From the NCBI GenBank assembly GCA_011799875.1, contig CM022301.1, positions 87,811,667-87,875,666 of the forward strand: a stretch of DNA of 64,000 bases, given 5' to 3'. Numbering within the stretch: position 1 is the first letter of the stretch; each line of letters begins with the position of its first letter. This document shows positions 48,927 through 59,336 of this stretch, in pieces. Source of the DNA: Thinopyrum elongatum (lineage: Eukaryota > Streptophyta > Magnoliopsida > Poales > Poaceae). Below the pieces are notes generated by a model. That model did no database searches, was not told the origin of the DNA, and was given only the letters and a program-made list of their open reading frames with translations. The position numbers were made by a program, and so were the translations under genes.

Positions 48927-51900
48927 TGTGGCACCCCGGCTTAGAAAGACCGGAACACCCCTTATTCCAGTCCAGAGATCAAGTATTCTGGAATACAGCA
49001 CTGCTTAACATAGAACAAATCAGCTCTCTATTACAAATGATATGGGTACAAGGGTTCTGAAGACCCAAGGATTACATCTGCAAGGAGACACTATGCCTGC
49101 TAAGGTAGCTCTATGCTAGCACCGGAACAACTCGAGGAAGCGGAATAACGTCTAACTGCGGAACAACGACGACGGTGATGAACTCCACTCAGCAGGGACT
49201 CTGGCTGGAACGCAAATCCTAGCTCGCAAACTCGGGATCCTCAACAAGCAAGCAATCACGGCATGGCCTGCAAACTGGCATGACACGCCAGGTGAGTACT
49301 TTGAATGTACTCACAAGCTCACAACAACCAAAGCAATCAAGACAAACAACAACATGTCATTTACAGGTTAAACAATGATGAGCATGATACAACTAGAGCA
49401 ATATCAGATCAGCATGGCATGAACATGTTACATGATATGAACAGGATGATACTAGCATGCAGCATGCTTAAAATATCATGGACCAACTTACTCTGTTCGG
49501 AGATTACCTCGTAACCACCACACGTGTCAACTTACCATCATGGACATCACACGATCACCTCAGGATCAACCAAGCTTGGTATTAACAATACCATAGTGAT
49601 CATCACATGACCATAAGGAGCTCGATCTTTACCCGCGGTCATCACATGACACCATAAAGATCAACCAACTTCGGTACCAACGATACCATTGTGATCCTCT
49701 CACAATCACATAAAGATCAACCAACTTCTTTCCTCATCGAACCGGGGTTGTTTATTAGTCAGGTTATTATTACTATTGACCCATAGTGTGACCTACTACA
49801 AACTGGGCCCATATCCGTGGGTGCGGCTATCGATAGATTATACACTCTGCAGAGGTTAGTACATTGTACCCACACCACGGAACCCAAGGCCTCGTGCTCC
49901 CATTCGAGTGGACCAACGGTGTTCCGACAAAACTGATCTATTGCATGACACTCTCCCATCCACTCCGACCAACTCCCCTTTGGGCTAAGTCATGGGTGGC
50001 CCCGGATGCCACTCTGGACATCAAACGGCCACCATCGTGGCAAAACAAAAACGGTCCAAAACAGGGACAAAGGCTACAACAACTACGGGCACACAAGGTT
50101 ATCACCGCCTACCGGGCCAGGATAGCGCGTGCGTATAACCTTCCCTAGTTGGAGGCACCGGCGAGAGGCATGACAATAGACCGAATTAGGACCCCCATAA
50201 GGCAACTGTGGCTTCACTGGTCAGCTCGATTTGATGGCACTATGACTCGGCCAATAGGTGTTCAAGTTCAATTAATGTCCGGTTAAACTTTAATGGTGAT
50301 GAGCTGAGTCACAATAACATGATGAAATAAAAATGCATACTAACATGATATCAACATGAGCATGGATGGTAAGCATAACCATTAACATATAGAGTATAGC
50401 ATCAACAACATAAAGCATTTATTCTACGAGATGCAAAAGAACATGGCATATCGATGATGATGCATATTACAAGTATAACAAAGCAAAGCACTCATATGAG
50501 CATAACATGACTACTAGCATCGGAAAATAATTACCAAAATAGAACAGGATAATAACATCAGTAAGTAATCATCTACCCAACTGGATGCAAATGATCGTGG
50601 CATAAGGATGAGCATGGATTCACAAGGAAATATAACATTCACAAAATATGAACATGCACAAAATATTGAATATTCATGTGGAAAACCATGGCTATTGCAA
50701 GGCCATATTGCAAGTGGCTGTTGTGGCTTGCCTGGGGATGAAGAAACCATCCGGGAGAGGTGCGATGAACTCGCGGAAAGAATCGCCGGAAAAGTTTCCC
50801 TCTCGAAGGGGGCTGATTAAGGGCAAGGAAAAAATGGTCATTTTCATAATGTTAGAACATTATGAAAATGGTACTAACGGAACGGGCTCGACGAATAGAG
50901 AATGTGGGCTTTTGAATCGCCTGAATCGGAGTTACGGTTGCGGAGATATGACAGTTCGTTCTTTAGGCAGAAAAATAAATAAAAAGTATTCTTTTTCTAC
51001 GCTAACGGGTGAACGTCCATAACTCAACAGATTCGGCCGGCGTGGTATAAACAGAAGGCGCACTACTGGAAATACGCCTTCACAGAAGCGAAAACGTATT
51101 CTGGTCTGTAGGCTCGGCAAAGGACATTTTCAGAAGATGTAAACATATTTTTGGAAAAGACGCCTCCACTTATCCAGCTGGACCGGCTCTTGGGTCGCTT
51201 ACATGTGGGTCCTGCCCCGCCCTCTCTTTCCTCCCGCTCCTCCTTCTTCTTCCTCTTGATCCGCTCCTCCTTCTTCTTCCTCTCAATCGGGACAGAGGCC
51301 AGGCGAGGCAGAGCGCTCCGGCGATGATGGCCGGCGGCACCCAGCCTACCGGCGTGCGCACGGGACCGAGTTGCATCCATTCGCGTATGAAGTGGCCGCC
51401 GGGAAGGAGTGGAGCGAGCGGGGGCTTCGCCGTGGCAGACGGTGGCTTCGGACGATGATGGTTCCGGTGCCACAGCCACGGAAAGGAGGCAACGAGCTAC
51501 GGGGAAGGGCCTATGGTGGTGGTGGCGGTTCATGGTGGTGGAATGAGGGGGAGGGAAGGCCTGCATTGCACTAATTTAGGTGAAGCCGAGCGGCATCCAT
51601 GGCGGCAGAGGAAGGCGAGGAGAGGTCCTGGAGCTTGGGGAAGTGGTCGGGGAGGCTTCTGGGCGTGTTGTGAGGAGGATGAGTTGCTCGGGATGCCTCG
51701 GGGATGGCTTATATAGCTGGGGCGAACCTCGGGGTGAGCACGGCCATGGCGACGCGTGTGCGGGCGCTCTGGCACGATGAGACCACGCGGAGGGCAGGGG
51801 CGACGAGTCCAGAGGGTTCGCGGGGGAGCAGGGGGCTCGGGCATGCTCGAGAAGGCTCGGGAGAGAAGCGGTCGACAAGCCAACCGCGGAGCAGACTGCC

Positions 51901-53079
51901 TCTGGACACGGCCAGAGCACCGCATAGGAGGTGATTGGAGAGGGGGAGAGGGGGTCCTAGATGAAGGCGAGGCCAAGACGAAGCTCCTAAACATGGGTAG
52001 GTGTCGAGGGCATGAGGGAACGAACGAAGAGGAGGGGCCTGACTGCCAGAGCACGCGGACGGGCATGCCAGTCGTGTAGTCACTGCGTGAACACGACGAG
52101 GGAACACGCTCTGGTCAGCCAGACTGTGTCTGGGAGATTGGTCATTCAACAGATAGTGCCAAAGAGCAAAGAAACAAGAACATGAAGCCATGAGGTGACT
52201 AGAGCTTGCTCGAAGACAAATCAACAGCAAAATGTTTGTACTGGGGTGGGGGATATGCAACTGGGGATAGATGCTGAGCTTTGGCTGGGTGTGATCACAC
52301 ACTAAGATGATCATTATGGCAAAGTTTCAGCTCAAATGAAGGGGTTTAGCTACCACTTGCTTCACAATCTACCCCACTGGACAGAAACACAAAAGTTGAA
52401 GTTGTGCTCAAATGGATGAATGTATTGAGCTAAAATTTGGTGGAGGATGATCATTTGGGGATATGAAGGCACTATAAAAAATTCATACCATTTGGACATG
52501 CCAAAATGGTACTTCCTTCACAATGCTTCACTCTGAACAGAAACTTAGAAAAATTATAGGGAAATAATGGATGGATGAAATGAGCCAAAATTTGGTGGAG
52601 GGAGGTTATCTAGGTAGGAAAAGGTCCTGGTAAATTTTCAGAAATTATGGAGCAATATAAATTATAGTTGCTTCACAACATGAAAATATGACCAGAAACA
52701 AAGGTTGGATGGTGTGCTCACCATGAGCATGGAATCTTGAATATTTTTACATATCCAAGGTTCATAAGGTCCAAAGGAATTTTGAGAATTTTGTGGGAAT
52801 TTATGGCAGAGCAGAAATGTAGGTTGCTTCACAACCTAGGGTAAAAGGAATTATTCCTTTAATAGAAAAAGGAATATTCCCAAGAAAAAGAATTTGGATT
52901 TGGGCCAAGATGGAAATGACATGGTCTTGGGATAGAATTGAGGATGACAAGCCACTTGGGGAAGAAACAAAAGATGATCTTCCCAGGTTTCAAGACCATA
53001 GAGCCACAGAAAAGAAATCCAAAGCAAAATTCAAATAAATCCAAAAGAAAAAGAAAGGGCCAAAAACCAGGGTGTTACA
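48927..53079 (-). repeat. LARD array LTR3 (complete)
   Basis: TGTGGCACCCC...GGGTGTTACA, 4153 bp, uninterrupted, so it is the reference for the two other LTRs. It holds the empty site of the Athila insertion (CCCTC at 51220-51224). The GC-rich centre (51180-52080) generates several long ORFs on both strands that are not conserved in frame in LTR1 and LTR2. Confidence 0.85.
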
Positions 53080-53150
53080 ATTGATTTTGATTTTGATTCA
53101 GTCACAGCGCGCCGACCCTCTCGTCCAATCCTAAGTCACTGCCGCACGCT

Positions 53151-53310
53151 CCTCTCCATCTTCTCCATTCCAAAACCACCGTCTCGCCTCTCCCTCTTCT
53201 CCATTGCAAAACCACCCCCTCTCCTCTCCATCTTCTCCATTGCAAGGCCACCGTCTCGCCTCTCCCTCTTCTCCATTGCAAGACCACTGTCTCTCCTCTC
53301 ATCTTCCAAA
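53151..53310. repeat. 36-bp minisatellite, about 4.4 copies
   Basis: Four units at 53151, 53187, 53223 and 53259 plus a partial fifth, each of the form CCTCTCCxTCTTCTCCATTG followed by CAAxxCCACCxxCTCx. The unit alternates between CCATCTT and CCCTCTT variants, suggesting a 72-bp higher-order unit. The pyrimidine-rich plus strand sits just before an ATG at 53341, consistent with a 5' untranslated region. Because 36 is a multiple of three, the minus strand reads as a 12-residue repeat, which I treat as an artefact. Confidence 0.85.
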
Positions 53311-53340
53311 GCCAGCACCGGACCTCTCAAAAGCACATCT

Positions 53341-53829
53341 ATGGAGAGGATGCAGCAGCGAATCGGGCAGATCGCCGGCGGTGACCATGCGAAGTTAGCC
53401 AGGTTGAAGGAGATCCTTACTTAGTTTGACAACGAGTGGGAGATTTCAAGGACGGTGACGGCCATGTGGCAATGTAATAGAAAGAGCGAGACGGCGGCAA
53501 TGAGGGCGGCAATGTACTCCCCGGCGGCAGTCACGCAGCAATCCTTCGAGTTCATCGAGTATCTCCTCTGGGTGATCGAGCAGACTGATTCGCCCGAGGT
53601 GAAAGTCAGGCGGAGGTGGTGGGCGTATAGATCAATTGTCGAGCATCCAGAGGATAACGAATCGATCGAGTACGGTGTGCCGTTTGTGAGGGTGCAGTGC
53701 CAGCCGGAGCCACATGAGTATTCGTTCTCCCACCGCAAGAGGAGGTCGGATGGTGCGACATCGCTTCCCTGCCGTTCTCCACGGTTCCCCCGCTGCTCAC
53801 CTCGTTTCAACGGCGGTGGTAGGGTTTAA
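53341..53829 (+). pseudogene. Unrecognised ORF with one in-frame stop
   Basis: From ATG 53341 (MERMQQRIGQIAGG) the frame is open for 27 codons, meets TAG at 53422-53424, then stays open for over 130 codons to TAA at 53827. The second part begins FDNEWEISRTVTAMW and includes the hydrophobic/acidic FEFIEYLLWVIEQTDSPEV and a basic Arg/Ser-rich end (SHRKRRSD). Codon third positions are GC-rich, as in grass genes. AAG|GTAAGC just after the stop could be a splice donor, so the real exon may read differently at its end. I do not recognise the family. It could be a single-stop pseudogene, or a gene that starts at the internal ATG 53461. Confidence 0.45.
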
Positions 53830-56544
53830 GGTAAGCTTCACACTAACCTAATCTTCCATCTGCTCATGCTTACAATCAGTGTGATGGCTAATGAAAATCA
53901 TACGGGTAAGTACTGGGTAGTACTCCGAGTCTCCGAGTACTACGCCAATCACCCTAAAATAGCTCTGGACTAAAACAAAGTTGTGAGAATGTGTACAAAT
54001 AAAGAAAAATCGATTGGTGCTTCTTTGAGAAAAGAGTACTCCCTAGAAAAGTGCCAATATAAGCTACTCCTATTTGATTAGAGGATTTGCTGCAACACTG
54101 AAACAAGTAAAGTGTCCCCTCAAAAAAAAACATGTAAGGTGCAAGCCAAACACCGGCAGATTAAAATATTCTGCAGCGGATCGGCAAGAACTTGAGGAAC
54201 CATCCGAGCATCTGTGCTTTTCCAAGCCACGTTTATGTTAGATATTGGCACCTCGCACTCTACATATATGCTGGTTCCATCCGTACATTTGTGCAGTTCC
54301 ACCAAAATGTAGCTGAATAACCCTGTTTGCATAGATAATGAAAAAGTGTGATTACATTATAGTGGCACTAGTTGATGAAACATACACTAATAAATAGAAG
54401 AAACTTCATTTTCTTAATGGGAAAAGATTGCGATACAATACATTTAATAAAAAAGTACAACAGTATCACAATATGCCATGTTGCGAGAGCGAGATGGGCA
54501 CTGCAATGCCTCATACGGTAGGCCTCATACTGGAAATTGACCCAATTCTCCTCGATACACCTTCTGTAAGTGATGAACATCAGTGTACGTCGGTAGTACA
54601 AGGAGGGGCTTTGAGACATCCCAATCTCTGTTTTTGTGCAGTTCAACAAAAATTAAGCACCCCAGTTTGCAGAAACGCTTAAACATTAACAATGGGACTA
54701 GTTGATGAAACATATACTAACAAAGAGAAGCACTTTCTTTATTTACATTGGAAATGAAATGATAGAGAGGACAATAGCTCTATTTTAATTGTATTATTAC
54801 TTCATTTTATCAGTGGCACTAGGGTCGAGCAGGTGGCAAGTGAGGTGTACCGTGCGTCACAAGGATGGAGGCAGGGGGTGCTTAGACTGGGATGCTGAAG
54901 CTGGCTCTTTCAGTCCCTATCTTCCCCCCCTGATGTTTCTGTGGTAGCTTTTGGGTTGTAATCCAAACTTGGTCGAGCTGGGGCTGCGTCCCCCTACCTG
55001 CCAATCTTATGTGGCGAACTTGTCTCCTGCTAGTAGTCAGTTTGTTCTAGTAGTAGTTGCATAACTGCCCGTTTAGACTGAGATATTGTCGGATAATGGT
55101 TCTCTATGGTTGGGTTTCTTTAATGAAATCAGAGGAAACACCCTCTTTTGATAAAAAAATCAGTGTCACTAGCGGTGCCAAAACATTGCCTCAAATTAAT
55201 AGTGCCACTACACTAAGGTGCAAAATAATAACATTACTGCTTTATCATGGCAGTGCCAAAACAGTAGCACAAGAGCAGAGTCAACATGTAGGATCTTTGG
55301 CAAACGTCAGACCAAAAAGGAACATACCTCATGATGGGAACCATATATGCAGTCAACGCCATTGTAGAAGGGATGACACCAGTCACCAACATGGATGATT
55401 CAATTAATGGGACCTTTTTGTGCAGTTCACCTAAAATGAAACAATGTTTGCATCATGCAGTTAGCAAGTACTTGGTCCCATGAGCTAGCAGCTTCTTCTT
55501 CATTAGTTGCAATAAAATTGAGCAACATCAAGGTCGGTCGTGAAGCTCATGGAATGTTCAACTATAATTTGGATATCATTTTGTGAAGTTCAACTAAGAT
55601 CAAGCGTGAAATGTATATCTCTGTTTACACAAAAAGGTGGAAAAGAAGGGTGACTAACAAGTGATGAAACATACATCAAATGAAAAGAAGCATGTTCCTT
55701 ATCTGAATGGCGATCCTACAAGGATAGTAGCAATTTCTAAAGTAGCAGCATTGCTAGATATTAGTGTGGGCATTAGGATTAACTATGACAACCGTTAAAT
55801 ACGACATTACTTTAATGGTGCCATTCCTTCATTTTACCACCAACATTACATTAACAGCTGCTAAAGAGTTGGTATTTGGGCACGGGAGAGTAGGCGGACT
55901 AGGAAAGTTGCATTTCTAACGAAAATAAGCAACTTATCTTAATGGGAAATTTAGCAGGAGATGAAAAACAGTGCCATTGATTCATATTACTGGAGGCATT
56001 ACATTGAAAACAACATTGGTTTAACGTGTCCTTACTTTAATAGTGGGACTGCTACATTTTACCAATGGCATTACATAAGAGGGGCTCGGGGCAACAAACA
56101 TCCAAACAGGATATCTGGGTTGGTCCCATTTTTGTTCGGTACAGCCACCTTTTACTGTGTGAGGCCAGCAAATCTAGTGCTGGACATACTCCGTTGACTT
56201 GTCCCCCAGTCCCCACTTTCTTTCCTTTTTCAACCAATAGATCGGTTTATATCGAGTTTGTACTATGTTTCCCTTTATTTCCCTATTAGACCAAGAGACC
56301 AGTTGGATAGCCAGTCTTTACTACTTTGTGCCCCCATTATTTCCTCTTTCGACCAAGTCCCAGATTTAGGTAACAAATCTCCCCCACCCCCACCCCCTTT
56401 CTTCCCTGTTTGAACCAAGTAGTACTAGATTCGACTGCATGAAGTAGTACTACTAGATTCGACTGCATGAAGTAGTTTTACCTATTAACAGTAAAAAATT
56501 AGGTGGCTTTCGAACAGCCAATCGATCCTATCTACGAGGGGGCC
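53830..56544 (-). other. Decayed low-copy region with repeated minus-strand modules
   Basis: No intact gene. On the minus strand four places share the order GTTTCATCA, then TGCAAAC, then a T-rich tract and GAACTGCAC or GAACTTCAC (near 54298, 54640, 55416, 55582). Three or four of them translate to VELHK or ELHK followed by different residues (for example ELHKCTDGTSIYVECEVP; ELHKKVPLIESSML). They look like duplicated intron-end/exon-start units of a decayed gene. Short words such as ATTTTACCA and GGCATTACA also recur (55830-56080). A LINE fragment is inserted at 54823. Confidence 0.35.
54823..55158 (+). mobile_element. 5'-truncated LINE 3' end
   Basis: The segment is flanked by a 14-bp duplication with one mismatch (ATCAGTGGCACTAG at 54809-54822; ATCAGTGTCACTAG at 55159-55172). 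It ends TTTAATGAAATCAGAGGAAA...GATAAAAAAA, the A-rich end style of grass LINEs. No ORF survives. Size, tail and duplication length fit target-primed reverse transcription; a SINE cannot be excluded. Confidence 0.65.
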
Positions 56545-56990
56545 TAAGAAGTAGTAAAAGATACAAATGCAGCGACGTGAGGAGCTGGGGTAATAGAGCA
56601 AGGCCGGTTTCGAAGGAAGTTATACCTGAGGGTTGCCGGGATGTTGCTAGGTGGGCGGCGGGAGGCCGGATTTGCCCGCACTATGGCAGCAAGGAAGAAG
56701 GGGTCGGGGACCCTCCCTAGTTGGCGTTGCGTGGGAGAGAACGGCAAGGCACACTGATCAGGATGCGCCGGTAGTGGGTCAGAGCCATCACCGAGGACGA
56801 CCACGTGAATGTTGCACCTTCTCACCTTCCCCGGCGGAGGGGATCCGGCCAGATCTGTGACCAGCGGTGAGCAGAGAGAGAGAGAGAGAGAGAGAGTGGC
56901 CACCGCTGTCGTGTTTAGATCTGGAGAGGATGAGAGTGTGTGAAGAGAGCAACACTAGCAAGCAAGTGCGGAGGATCCTGCCTATATAGT
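56545..56990 (-). promoter_or_regulatory. Putative minus-strand promoter and first exon
   Basis: On the minus strand a TATA-like CCACTATATAGGC (about 56992-56980) is followed by a CT-rich leader, a (CT)n run (56875-56896), GC-rich sequence and a possible splice donor CAG|GTATAAC near 56625. This order is typical of grass gene 5' ends and would drive transcription toward the repeated-module region. The first ATG gives only a short ORF ending at TAG, so it may be an untranslated first exon. Not verifiable from sequence alone. Confidence 0.35.
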
Positions 56991-57726
56991 GGAGTAGTTT
57001 TCTTTTTTCTCTCCATAAAAACAATCATTTCAAATGGCATACGTGTTAGGTCATACTTTGTATTGTTCACTTCTGGTCACCGGCCCTCGATTAACCGAGC
57101 AACCACACGGGTCAAATTATCACGGGTGAAAATATAGAATGAACAAACCTGAACTCATTTTTTTTATTGCCACATCATACATATAAAACATGCATAATTT
57201 ACATTTCAAATAGCTAGCTACAGCTTGAAATGTATTTGTTTTCAACAGAAAGTGAAATCAAAATTTTGAAAATTCATGATCTTGGCGTTTGCAAAAAAAT
57301 GTAAAGGGACATCAATCTTTGTTCTGCTTTTGGACATAAACTATATGCAACCTTTTTTTAATGACCGGGTCTATTATGAGTGTTCGCCAGTGGTACAAAG
57401 CGCCTTTGATGAAAAATACATCGAGATTCGAAGACCACCAAATGACCAACCGCAGTCAGAATGAGTCATCGACGCGTTGCTATCGATGCTATTCTACTAG
57501 AGTCGGCTTGACCTCGTCAATGACTGTCGAGAAGTCTTCATGCACGTGCCCCGGTGGCGCAGTTGTCGTCATTTTGATCTGAAGCACCGGATTAACATAA
57601 CACAAAAAAATGCGACATGACAAGAAACCATAACCTCACTGCCCGCTTACATGGCACTTTTGCTTGTATGTGGAGGAGAGAGACGTGAGAAAATGGTGGG
57701 AGTGGGCTCTCATGCAAGACCCAAGC
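56991..57726. other. Intergenic, nothing recognised
   Basis: AT-rich sequence with scattered short ORFs and no recognisable domain, repeat or terminal structure on either strand. Confidence 0.5.
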
Positions 57727-57910
57727 TACTTACTCCTTGGCAAATGCAATAAATACTTTTCTACAAATAAAGAGATAGAGAGAATTAAAAAAATACTCTT
57801 ACAGCCAACCTTATAGCTAACCATGTTGTATGAGTGAGTATAAGTGATGACTATGTATGACATGCCAACATCACATAGCCTAACGCACTTGGACGGAGGA
57901 AGTAGTTTCA
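57727..57910. mobile_element. Possible degenerate Stowaway MITE
   Basis: The right end CTTGGACGGAGGAAGTA resembles the Triticeae Stowaway terminus followed by the TA target. The left end near 57729 (TACTCCTT) is a poor match to the expected inverted copy. Size (about 180 bp) and AT content fit. Low confidence because only one end is convincing. Confidence 0.3.
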
Positions 57911-58007
57911 TGCATGGGAAGTACGCAAAAAAACTGCTCATTTATAGCCGTCTGAAATCTCCAAGGGGGCGACCGCGCGAGCGAGGCGATGGTCGTGGTA
58001 GGCGCGA

Positions 58008-58181
58008 CCATGATACGGGCTGCTGAGAGCCCTTGGATCTGAGATCGAACGACCACATGCTAAGTTCCTGAACATTTGCAGAAAAACCCTGCAGGATAGG
58101 ATATTCACCCATAGGTCTAGAATCACGCCATGCAACCGTTCGATCTCAGATCCAAGGGCTCTCGGAAGCCCGTATAATGGG
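58008..58181. repeat. Inverted repeat with about 44-bp arms (hairpin/MITE-like)
   Basis: The left arm (58008-58052) and right arm (58137-58181) are reverse complements apart from about four bases, including a perfect core GAGAGCCCTTGGATCTGAG continuing to ATCGAACG. The loop is about 84 bp. It could be a foldback element, a MITE remnant or a hairpin-RNA source. It lies about 330 bp upstream of an exonuclease-like start codon. No clear flanking duplication is seen. Confidence 0.65.
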
Positions 58182-58397
58182 AGCATGGAAAGCTTTGTAT
58201 CAGCAGAAATTTTCCCGACGCTTGACGTGCGAACACGCAGATGCTATATTGTCAAGCCTACGAAGTGGGTCTAGTAGACATGACATCTAATTGGGCCCCC
58301 ATATTACTGTGCATGAAGCCATTTATCCACCAGGCAAGCCACTACCCTGCCGTTTGCACGCCCTACTAAGCATTTTTACAATTGGAAAACCGCTAGT

Positions 58398-58482
58398 AGT
58401 TCGCTCCTACTCGTCCCCGGCCATCCTTTAACATTACGGCAGTTCGCTCCTAGTCGTCCCGTCCTTTCACATTACAGCAGTT
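58398..58482 (+). repeat. 43-bp tandem duplication upstream of the exonuclease-like fragment
   Basis: Two copies start at 58398 and 58441 (AGTTCGCTCCTAxTCGTCCC ... CATTACxGC), with small internal differences. They lie within 110 bp of the ATG at 58509, in the likely 5' untranslated region or core promoter. Confidence 0.6.
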
Positions 58483-58508
58483 CCACTAATCCTAACCCTC
58501 CAAAATCC

Positions 58509-58702
58509 ATGGCGTCCCAAATCTCCATGATCGCCGGTGAGTACAAGGTTAGAACCATCACCGGCGATGAGTTCGACGTCATCTACACCCGTTCTTCCAC
58601 GACGGTGAAAGGATGCCTTGCTCGCTTCAAACGCATGTTCAAAAAGTCAAATGGTGATGAGTGGGTCGCTGGGCTAGATGTTGAGTACACCACAGTCCTG
58701 GT
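58509..58702 (+). pseudogene. N-terminal fragment of a second exonuclease-like gene
   Basis: ATG 58509 opens 64 codons (MASQISMIAGEYKVRTITGD...) that reach the exo I motif GLDVEY (D57, E59) of the RNase H-like 3'-5' exonuclease family, then stop abruptly. The coding part ends near 58702, where a degenerate 26-bp copy of a Gypsy LTR start (ACATCTCCAATG) is followed by a CACTA end. Exo II and III are absent, so it cannot be active. It is a different subfamily from the gene at 4808: the motif context (VAGLDVEYTTV) and N-terminus differ. Confidence 0.7.
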
Positions 58703-58728
58703 TATACATCTCCAATGTATCTATAATT

Positions 58729-59336
58729 CACTACTGTAGGATGCTGCTAACGTGACACTACGATCAGAGACCCTTCGACGAAACTGTGTGCGATGCATTA
58801 ATCGCAAACAGTCATGTAAAAAACCCGTCAAAAAAGGTGCAAAACGTTTGCGATGGCGGATACATCAAACACGGTTCAGATTTTAGTTGCGTGTGCGATG
58901 CTAGGCATATGGTTGAGTTCAATGAACTGTTTGCAATGAGGCAGAACAACAAAAATGGGCAGTCAGATGAAGGCGTGTGCGATATACGGCATACAGTTCA
59001 CTCGGATGAATTGTTTGTGATTAGGCAACACAAAAGAAACGGTCAGCCATATCAAGATGTGTGCGATATACGTCATACGGTTCACTCGGATGAACTGTTT
59101 GCTTTGAGACAAGAGAATAGAAACAGTTCAATTTAACAAGATATGTGTGATACGCGGCAAACAGGTCTGTAATCAGAAATGCGTGCGAAGACCGATAATA
59201 ATACAGACGGTTGCTGCTAATAAGTCGTGTGTGTGTTGTGGGCAAACGCTTGGTGGTATACAATTGTCAGCGATTGATGAAATCATCACCAACGGGTTCC
59301 CTAGTATGGTCTTTGTGCGATGTCATTGCACATAGA
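58729..59336 (+). mobile_element. CACTA-type transposon end with subterminal repeats (copy 2)
   Basis: It starts CACTACTGTAGGATGCTGC and is collinear with the reverse complement of 8062-8747, including repeats containing GTGTGCGATATACG and CACTCGGATGAA (about 58975-59110). Similarity to copy 1 ends near 59336. The two copies point away from each other, so they are not the two ends of one element. No transposase is seen. Confidence 0.65.

Larger units (their letters stand above)
10207..53079 (-). mobile_element. LARD-type LTR retrotransposon array: LTR-internal-LTR-internal-LTR
   Basis: Three LTRs and two internal domains of one family lie head to tail on the minus strand: LTR1 (10207 to about 12665, partial), internal 1 (to 27216, interrupted), LTR2 (27217-45692, interrupted), internal 2 (45693-48926) and LTR3 (48927-53079). 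After removal of nested elements LTR2 and LTR3 are both 4153 bp, each TGTGGCACCCC...GGGTGTTACA on the plus strand. Internal domains have a tRNA-iMet-type primer site and no gag-pol, as in the LARD class (Sukkula of barley: LTRs above 4 kb, noncoding internal part). The layout is expected from unequal recombination between LTRs. The outer left end is lost. The right flank starts ATTGA. Confidence 0.8.

Noticed and set aside
51530..52314. ORFs of 178 and 201 codons on the minus strand
   Set aside because: Inside LTR3, overlapping each other in different frames, with no domain and not conserved in the sister LTRs.
53102..53336. Minus-strand ORFs with a 12-residue repeat
   Set aside because: Shadow of the 36-bp minisatellite, whose length is a multiple of three.
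8062..59336. The two CACTA ends as the termini of one 51-kb element
   Set aside because: The left one ends TAGTG and the right one begins CACTA, so both point outward; one element would need the reverse arrangement.
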